Assembly: GCF_001940245.1 (NCBI RefSeq)
Contig: NZ_MJIG01000004.1
Span: forward strand, 992,001-1,056,000
DNA: 64,000 nt
Reading direction: 5' to 3'
DNA from: Anaerostipes sp. 992a
GTDB lineage: Bacteria > Bacillota > Clostridia > Lachnospirales > Lachnospiraceae
Shown: piece by piece, positions 59,648-64,000 of the stretch
Layout: each line of letters opens with the position of its first letter
How positions within the stretch are numbered: the stretch's first letter is position 1
The notes under the pieces: model-generated
The model's input: the letters and a program-made list of their open reading frames with translations, nothing else
The model's database searches: none
Told to the model about the DNA's origin: nothing
Program-made: the position numbers and the translations under genes

Positions 59648-60619
59648 CTATTTGGATCTAATGCATATTGCCACTCTTCTACACATATTCTCAACATACT
59701 CCCGCTTTTGTAACACAGAAAGCCACTGATTCGGAATTGCTTCATAGCCATAAAATAATCCCGCCAGTCCTCCTGCGATTGCGGCAACTGTATCACTATC
59801 ATCTCCAAGATTTACTGCCTTTAACACACACTCCTGAAAACTGTCTGTTGTGATCAGACACCATACAGCTGCTTCTATAGAATCGATTACATATCCACTG
59901 CTTTTTATCTTCTCTTCCGGCACCTTTGCAAATGTACTAAGATGAAAGATTCTTTGAAAATGCTCCAGTTCAGAAAGGCATTCTTTATCAGAACTATAAT
60001 ATTGAATCCCTTTCTCTATCCCCTTCTGTAGGCATGCCTGAAGCTCCATATCACGATGATCGACAATCTCTTTTGCCATAAAGTAATAGAATCCACAAGC
60101 CATATTACTTCTTATATGATTATGGGTAAAGCTTCCTGCAGCATGAATTCCCCGAATCGCTTCCTCATCCAGTCCGATATTTTGCTGATCGATATAGTAT
60201 AAACATATGGGAAGAATTCGCATCAATGCTCCATTCCCGTTTGCATATTCTCCTGTCGCTCCACATGTTTTCCAGTCTCCCTCTTTGACAAACCGATCAA
60301 TAGCATTGGTACACGTGATTCCTTCATCAAACGCCTGCCCAAACGGTGTATATGCTCCCTCAAACTTCCATTTCACAAAGTTTTTCATAATATTATCCGG
60401 ATCAATCTTATTCTTATCCAGAATGCTATCCAGTGTCGCCAGAGTCATACTACTGTCATCTGTCCAGGTTCCAACCGGCATATGAAAGGTCCCATAGCCT
60501 TCCATTCCTGTAACACTCCCTCTTCTCTCAATCGCTTCCCGACTTAAAAACTGTACGGGACAACCCAGCGCATCCCCGATCACCAATCCCATAATTCCAT
60601 CTAACCATATATTTTTCAT
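59648..60619 (-). CDS. ADP-ribosylglycohydrolase family protein (DraG-like)
   Basis: 323 residues, all-helical DraG fold. Metal-binding motifs: GLVIGDALGCPVQ (near 12), GTWTDDSSM (near 50) and NLGDDSDTVAAIAGGLAG (near 278). Such enzymes remove ADP-ribose from proteins, nucleic acids or small molecules using two Mg ions. It is the last gene after a vWA protein and a macro-domain protein, suggesting an ADP-ribose processing cluster. Confidence 0.9.
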   Translation of the reverse strand: MKNIWLDGIMGLVIGDALGCPVQFLSREAIERRGSVTGMEGYGTFHMPVGTWTDDSSMTLATLDSILDKNKIDPDNIMKNFVKWKFEGAYTPFGQAFDEGITCTNAIDRFVKEGDWKTCGATGEYANGNGALMRILPICLYYIDQQNIGLDEEAIRGIHAAGSFTHNHIRSNMACGFYYFMAKEIVDHRDMELQACLQKGIEKGIQYYSSDKECLSELEHFQRIFHLSTFAKVPEEKIKSSGYVIDSIEAAVWCLITTDSFQECVLKAVNLGDDSDTVAAIAGGLAGLFYGYEAIPNQWLSVLQKREYVENMCRRVAICIRSK

Positions 60620-60656
60620 CTTCCATTCACTCCCTCTATATTTTCAAATATGATGT

Positions 60657-61334
60657 TTATCGTCTCACATGGCGTCTTTTATAATCTGCCTCAATTTCCT
60701 CTGCCCAGTTCTCATTTTGATCAAATGCTTCTGCTGCCGTAGAAGCCGTACATGATCTTACTCTTGAAACCGTTTTACTAAGAACTTCATAGTTGAGCCT
60801 GGTTCCCTCTGCATCACATTCATAATTGACCGCTCTATTCGCCGGAACTCCAAACCTTCCAGCTACAGAAATCGCATCTATATTGGCTCCCAGAAATAAG
60901 AATTCCCATCCATATCGGCTTTTCTGACGTTCTACCATATGCTTCACTTTACTGTATGTATATCTGACACTTGCATTTTCCATACCATCTGTGGTAATGA
61001 TAAACAATGTCTTCTCTGGTCGATCCTGTTCCCTGGCATACCGATGTACATTTCCAATATGATGAATAGCTCCGCCGATGGCATCTAAAAGTGCTGTACA
61101 TCCTCTTACATAATATTGCTTATCATTCATCGGTTTGATCTTCTTAATTGGTACACGGTCATACAAAACTTCCTGTCGATCATCAAATAGGACCGTAGAG
61201 ATTACCACTTTGCCTTTTTCTTTTTTCTGTTTTTGAATCAATGAATTGAATCCACCAATGGTATCTGCTTCTAGTCCGCTCATGCTTCCACTTCTGTCTA
61301 AAATAAATACTAACTCTGTTAATCCCTTTCTCAT
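60657..61334 (-). CDS. von Willebrand factor A domain protein
   Basis: 225 residues from ATG at 61334 (GGGGA at eight bases). MIDAS residues are DRSGSMSG (near 13), Thr in VRGCTALLDA (near 75) and the Asp in TTDGMENAS (near 109). No signal peptide, so it is cytosolic, like TerY/YfbK-type vWA proteins. It is cotranscribed with the ADP-ribosylglycohydrolase. A scaffold or chaperone role in the ADP-ribose cluster is inferred from context only. Confidence 0.85.
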   Translation of the reverse strand: MRKGLTELVFILDRSGSMSGLEADTIGGFNSLIQKQKKEKGKVVISTVLFDDRQEVLYDRVPIKKIKPMNDKQYYVRGCTALLDAIGGAIHHIGNVHRYAREQDRPEKTLFIITTDGMENASVRYTYSKVKHMVERQKSRYGWEFLFLGANIDAISVAGRFGVPANRAVNYECDAEGTRLNYEVLSKTVSRVRSCTASTAAEAFDQNENWAEEIEADYKRRHVRR

Positions 61335-61377
61335 GCTAGAAATCCCCTTTCCACTTCTTTTGTTATCTGATGTTGAA

Positions 61378-61386
61378 ATCATACCA
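61378..61386 (-). promoter_or_regulatory. Extended -10 promoter of the vWA/DraG genes
   Basis: Minus strand TGGTATGAT (61386-61378) is an extended -10 (TGnTATGAT) 44 bases before the vWA start, directly after the terminator of the macro-domain gene. Confidence 0.45.
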
Positions 61387-61400
61387 CAAGAGGAAAAAAA

Positions 61401-61425
61401 TAAGGTCGCCATAAAAGCGACCTTA
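61401..61425 (-). terminator. Terminator of the macro-domain gene
   Basis: Minus strand TAAGGTCGC (61425-61417) pairs with GCGACCTTA (61409-61401), followed by seven T. Confidence 0.88.
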
Positions 61426-61435
61426 AACTATAATA

Positions 61436-62485
61436 TTACGAAATCAGACATGGAAGCCCATGTTCTTCTAATTGAATATCCAGCTCAATCATATCATAAA
61501 TGCCTTTCTCGATAAAATAAGAAAAGATAATATCTGTCTTATCACAGGGAGACAATGCATATCCTGCTCTTGCAAGCAAATCCACCGCCTCATCCAGATT
61601 CAACTTTGCACCAATACACAGACACATGGCTGTCATTTTCTTCGGATGGGCATGAGGATTATTTTTTATCTTTGAAAAGACCTTCTTATCTACAATTCCA
61701 CGCTTGTAAACTTCCGCATTGGTCATCCCCTTTGACTCAATGAGATATAAAAGATACTCAGAAAAAGTATCCGTAAGATGCTCCATTCGCTGCTCCAAAG
61801 CGCTTTTATGCTCATCAAAACAATCAACATCCACTGCTTCTTCCGGTATCTCGGCCTCTTTGATCCCACTTTCAGGAAAAACTGGAACACGATTCATAAT
61901 CCGTCTTCCATATTCATAGGAAAACTCTTCATATTCTTCTTTTCTACGGTCTTTCACATAGTTTTCATCAATATAGGACTCCAAATCCGGGTAGATGTGA
62001 CTTCCAAGGTTGGTAGCTCCTCTTCCAAAAACAACCAGATAAATCAACATCTCGTGTGTCAGTAAAAAAGCATTGATCTCATCCACTGCAATTCTCATGC
62101 CCTCTTCCTGCGGATAGCCAAAACCACCCGTAGAGATCAATGGGAAGGCAATGGAATGGATTCCCCGCTCAGCTGCCAACGCCAAACTTTTTTTATAGCA
62201 GGATCTTAGCTTTTCTTCCTCACCACTGTTCCCATCTACATAAAATGGACTGACTGCATGAATAATATATTTGGCCGAAAGATCAAATCCCGGTGTTAAA
62301 AAAACTCCTCCCTCTTCCACATATCCAATCTTTTCCTTTCGATATGACAATAGCTGCTCGTATCCTGCAGCCTTGTATATCGCATAATCGCATCCAGTTC
62401 CCACTGTAGGATAATCGTTGGCTGTGTTTACAATGGCTTCACAGTTCATTTTTGTTATATCATTTCTAACAATCTTAAAAGGCAT
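61436..62485 (-). CDS. Macro-domain protein with C-terminal HTH-like domain
   Basis: 349 residues. The macro domain (1-170) has DITKMNCEAIVNTAN with the ADP-ribose Asn (near 22), an altered glycine loop (GTGCDYAIYKAAG) and PLISTGGFGYPQEEG (near 115). After a linker, 230-349 forms a helical region (ESKGMTNAEVYKRGIVDKKVFSKI) that looks like an XRE-type HTH. Macro domains bind or hydrolyse ADP-ribose conjugates. It has its own terminator and is 23 bases from the upstream surface-protein gene. Confidence 0.85.
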   Translation of the reverse strand: MPFKIVRNDITKMNCEAIVNTANDYPTVGTGCDYAIYKAAGYEQLLSYRKEKIGYVEEGGVFLTPGFDLSAKYIIHAVSPFYVDGNSGEEEKLRSCYKKSLALAAERGIHSIAFPLISTGGFGYPQEEGMRIAVDEINAFLLTHEMLIYLVVFGRGATNLGSHIYPDLESYIDENYVKDRRKEEYEEFSYEYGRRIMNRVPVFPESGIKEAEIPEEAVDVDCFDEHKSALEQRMEHLTDTFSEYLLYLIESKGMTNAEVYKRGIVDKKVFSKIKNNPHAHPKKMTAMCLCIGAKLNLDEAVDLLARAGYALSPCDKTDIIFSYFIEKGIYDMIELDIQLEEHGLPCLIS

Positions 62486-62508
62486 TTTTGCACTCTATCC
62501 TTCCCAAT

Positions 62509-64000
62509 TTATTTTTTAACGACTACTTTCTTCACACCCGCTTTTCTTAACAGCTTCTGGTAACGCTTCCTATCTGCTTTCTTTGCAACCAGTGTTACCT
62601 TAGAAGCTGTTCCAGAAAATGCTTTTTTGCCTATTTTCTTTGTCTTGCCTCCCTTAAATGTGACCTTCCATAATTTTTTACAGCCAGAAAATGCTCTTTC
62701 TCCAATGTTCGTCACATTTTTACCGATGGTAATCTGTCTGATGTTCTTATTTCCGGCAAATGCCTTCTTTCCAACGCTTACAACCTTATATTTCTTCTTA
62801 TTGATCGTAATGGTGGATGGAATCGTAACCTTCGTGTGCTTTTTATCTGCTATACCAGTTGCCCTTACAGTACCACCACTCTTTGTCATGCTGATTACTG
62901 TATAGTTTAACTGATTCCTTGTCACCTTACTGCCTGGTTTGATTTCCACATCGCCCACATTGACTGTACAGCAACGCGCAACCAACCCTTCTTCTCCGTA
63001 TAATACAGCAACGATTTGCGCAGTTCCATTCTTTTTCGCATGTACAATACATTTGTTTCCAACTTCTTCAATGGAAACCGTATCATCTGAACAGGTCCAT
63101 GTCATATCTGCATTAGCGGTTTCATTCGGATATAATTTCGTTTCCAGTACCAGGCTCTCTCCCTTTTTCAGATGGACTTTTTTCTTATTCAGCTCCATAT
63201 CAGAAGCATACTCATACTCATCATAGTTATTGGTTACATGAATCTTACATTTGGCTTTTACCTTTCCGTCTTTAGAAGCTGCAGTGAGAACTGCATCTCC
63301 GATCCCAACCATCTGAAATTGACCATCCTCCAATGGTACAATGACCTTATCATCAGACGTTGACCACACAATCTGTCCTGGAAGTCCACTGCCTCCGATC
63401 ACACCATATGGAATATATCCCATATTATCCTCTTCGCCCAGATCTTTCTCATATACCTGTATTATGCTGTTATAACCAAGAACAATTTTGCGAATCGGCT
63501 TAATATCCTTCTTGGCAACCCATCTTGCATATAAAATCATATCCTCATAGATGCTTGTACTATTATCGACCAGATAAGTTTCACCAGAATCATCCTTTGC
63601 ATACCATCCGCCAAATACATACCCTTTTTTTGTACTCAGTTTTGGGAAAACAGGAGTATCCCCATTAAATACTTTTTGTGTTTCCACGGTTTTCTTTCCA
63701 TCTTTAAAAGTAACCGTATAATAAACCGCTTTCAACTGGCTGATATTTTCATCTACCCATTCTGTACGTTTTGTCATCCACTGTTTTAACTGTTCCACAT
63801 TCTGATCAAACGTATAGGAATTCTGTTCCTCATCATAGTTATTTCCATATAAGTCAGCATTATAATTCATGGAATATGCAATCTCATCTGCATACTGATC
63901 AAGCTTTCCTCCATCCTTGCATACCTGCTGGATCTGATCTTTTACACTCTCCCACTCTTTTATCACTTCATCGGAAAATACGTCATCTTTGAACAATTGT
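62509..64000 (-). CDS. Large surface protein, C-terminal part: CotH-like end, B-repeat, Ig-like and BspA-type leucine-rich repeats
   Basis: The frame is open to the window end, so the 5' part is missing; 496 codons are visible. Residues 1-92 (LKQWMTKRTEWVDENISQL) resemble the end of CotH kinase domains. An InlB/Flg_new B-repeat follows (KKGYVFGGWY...ILYARWV, near 122-162), then bacterial Ig-like segments (about 180-350) and BspA-like LRR_5 repeats (VGKKAFAGNKNIRQITIGKNV, near 412-470), ending in a very basic tail. It is presumably secreted or attached to the cell surface; the sorting signal, if any, is not in this part. Confidence 0.75.
   Translation of the reverse strand, partial: QLFKDDVFSDEVIKEWESVKDQIQQVCKDGGKLDQYADEIAYSMNYNADLYGNNYDEEQNSYTFDQNVEQLKQWMTKRTEWVDENISQLKAVYYTVTFKDGKKTVETQKVFNGDTPVFPKLSTKKGYVFGGWYAKDDSGETYLVDNSTSIYEDMILYARWVAKKDIKPIRKIVLGYNSIIQVYEKDLGEEDNMGYIPYGVIGGSGLPGQIVWSTSDDKVIVPLEDGQFQMVGIGDAVLTAASKDGKVKAKCKIHVTNNYDEYEYASDMELNKKKVHLKKGESLVLETKLYPNETANADMTWTCSDDTVSIEEVGNKCIVHAKKNGTAQIVAVLYGEEGLVARCCTVNVGDVEIKPGSKVTRNQLNYTVISMTKSGGTVRATGIADKKHTKVTIPSTITINKKKYKVVSVGKKAFAGNKNIRQITIGKNVTNIGERAFSGCKKLWKVTFKGGKTKKIGKKAFSGTASKVTLVAKKADRKRYQKLLRKAGVKKVVVKK

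Overview
The window looks like a chromosomal segment of a low-GC anaerobic Clostridia bacterium, most likely Lachnospiraceae. The evidence is Clostridia-type ribosome binding sites (AGGAGG), sigma-A promoters of the TTGACA-N17-TATAAT type, split transketolase genes, a glycyl radical enzyme, FprA flavoprotein, a rubredoxin fusion, a DUF5721 gene and a cdaA/cdaR operon. The genus cannot be fixed from the sequence alone. About nine tenths of the genes lie on the minus strand. No rRNA, tRNA or CRISPR array was seen.

Layout. 1-6.9 kb: start of an NADH/4Fe-4S oxidoreductase, a DUF368 lipid-carrier transporter, htpG behind a perfect CIRCE operator, a DUF5721 gene, an HtrA protease and an LCP cell-wall ligase. 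7.5-13 kb: polysaccharide ABC exporter, HPr, and the c-di-AMP synthesis genes cdaA and cdaR with two coupled unknown membrane proteins. 13-19 kb: sulfur amino-acid block (polar amino-acid ABC importer, CymR-like Rrf2 regulator, O-acetylhomoserine sulfhydrylase, cysteine synthase). 19-25.3 kb: PTS-dependent dihydroxyacetone kinase dhaKLM, an IscR-like regulator, a thiM relic, a Crp/Fnr regulator divergent from a ferredoxin gene, and a DeoR regulator with a small coupled upstream ORF. 25.7-35.3 kb: glycyl radical enzyme and activase, split transketolase, ascorbate-family PTS and a PRD activator. 36-39.6 kb: hemerythrin, FprA and an acyl-CoA dehydrogenase/EtfA/rubredoxin fusion. 39.8-53 kb: potassium block, with kdpFABC-kdpDE (kdpA and kdpB visibly damaged) and a Trk system preceded by its own two-component pair. 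53-57.7 kb: trehalose operon with treR. 57.7-59.2 kb: an IS4-type insertion sequence. 59.3-64 kb: a broken YezD-like gene, an ADP-ribosylglycohydrolase/vWA/macro-domain cluster and the C-terminal part of a large CotH/BspA-like surface protein.

The most unusual features are these. (1) A dispersed, near-palindromic repeat of about 0.4 kb has three copies in the window, and each fills the space between two convergent genes; three of the four convergent junctions carry it. (2) An uncharacterised module joins a PTS, a split transketolase and a glycyl radical enzyme with a Cys-x-Glu active site. (3) An acyl-CoA dehydrogenase-EtfA-rubredoxin fusion is adjacent to FprA and hemerythrin genes, which suggests oxygen or NO reduction driven by acyl-CoA. 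(4) The Kdp potassium pump is decaying: a TAG codon sits exactly at the Gln of the first selectivity filter, and kdpA and kdpB carry in-frame deletions, while kdpC, kdpD and kdpE remain intact. (5) Several strong operators are visible, including CIRCE, a Rex-like site, a Crp/Fnr palindrome and a TGTGAGA repeat cluster.
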